Below the pieces are notes generated by a model. It saw only the letters and a program-made list of their open reading frames with translations, ran no database searches and was not told where the DNA came from. This document shows positions 4,933 to 5,209 of a DNA stretch of 5,209 nt, one piece after another; positions within the stretch are counted from its first letter, which is position 1, and the number at the start of each line of letters is the position of its first letter. The stretch is from Dehalococcoidia bacterium (GTDB lineage: Bacteria > Chloroflexota > Dehalococcoidia > GIF9 > UBA5629). Position numbers and translations under genes: made by a program. Location of the stretch: assembly GCA_028715025.1 (NCBI GenBank), contig JAQTLG010000149.1, positions 1 to 5,209 on the forward strand. The letters are read 5' to 3'.

Positions 4933-5209
4933 ATGACAGAGGTTCTGGGCGGTATAAAAGTTATCGATCTTAGCGAGGAGATAAGCGGACCGCTGTGCTC
5001 GATGTATCTGGGTGATATGGGCGCAGAGGTCATCAAAATTGAGAGTCTGCAGGGAGACTGGGCGCGCCATATCGGCCCCAGGGTCAAAAGTGAAAGCAAT
5101 CTGTTCATCTGCCACAACCGTAATAAAAAGAGTATCGCCGTTGATCTCACCAAACCGGAGGGACGCCAGATAGTCTACGACCTGGTCAAAGGGGCATCCG
5201 TCTTCATCG
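4933..5209 (+). CDS. Type III CoA-transferase (CaiB/BaiF), N-terminal part (3'-truncated by window edge)
   Basis: Start of a second family III CoA-transferase; 92 codons are visible and the frame is open at the window end. The N-terminus reads VLGGIKVIDLSEEISGPLCS (4-23), then LGDMGAEVIKIE (26-37) and GDWARHIGP (41-49), the family's CoA-binding segment with the GDxxR element. NRNKKSIAVDLTKPEGRQIV (62-81) follows. The catalytic Asp, expected near residue 169, lies beyond the window. It is clearly not a duplicate of the preceding gene: only the family motifs are shared, and the GDxxR element is present here but missing there. Such tandem, diverged pairs are known as two-subunit CoA-transferases (BbsE/BbsF for benzylsuccinate, SmtA/SmtB for malate), though two independent enzymes are equally possible. 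Confidence 0.9.
   Translation, partial: MTEVLGGIKVIDLSEEISGPLCSMYLGDMGAEVIKIESLQGDWARHIGPRVKSESNLFICHNRNKKSIAVDLTKPEGRQIVYDLVKGASVFI

Overview
The window reads as part of a catabolic or energy-metabolism locus of a strict anaerobe. The evidence is two ATP-dependent activases of the 2-hydroxyacyl-CoA dehydratase / benzoyl-CoA reductase type, a cysteine-rich multi-cluster iron-sulfur protein and two type III CoA-transferases. Base composition is intermediate by eye, with frequent ATA (Ile) and AGG (Arg) codons. A Dehalococcoidia-like Chloroflexota or Desulfobacterota-like host would fit, but the sequence alone does not settle the taxon.

Layout. Bases 1-738 (+) hold the C-terminal half of an MFS transporter that is cut by the window edge. 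An 82-base gap with a candidate promoter and two small inverted repeats precedes two activase genes (821-1600 and 1614-2402, +), which are 13 bases apart and almost certainly co-transcribed. Only 20 bases separate the second activase from the convergent end of a 360-residue iron-sulfur protein (2423-3505, -). A 241-base AT-rich divergent intergenic region (3506-3746) contains a candidate promoter in each direction, overlapping 8-bp inverted repeats between them, and hairpins in both leaders. Two type III CoA-transferases follow on the plus strand: one complete (3747-4886) and one cut by the window end (4933-5209).

How the parts may work together (inference). The MFS protein would import an organic acid. 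One or both CoA-transferases would convert it to a CoA thioester. The two different activase subunits, resembling the BcrA/BcrD or BzdP/BzdQ pair rather than a single HgdC, would use ATP to push an electron at very low potential into a dehydratase or reductase. The iron-sulfur protein could supply electrons or, because its N-terminus looks like a winged helix, sense redox state. The catalytic partner of the activases (HgdAB-, BcrBC- or BzdNO-like subunits) is not in this window, so the substrate cannot be named.

No rRNA, tRNA, CRISPR array or mobile element was seen. All genes look intact except the two cut by the window edges.
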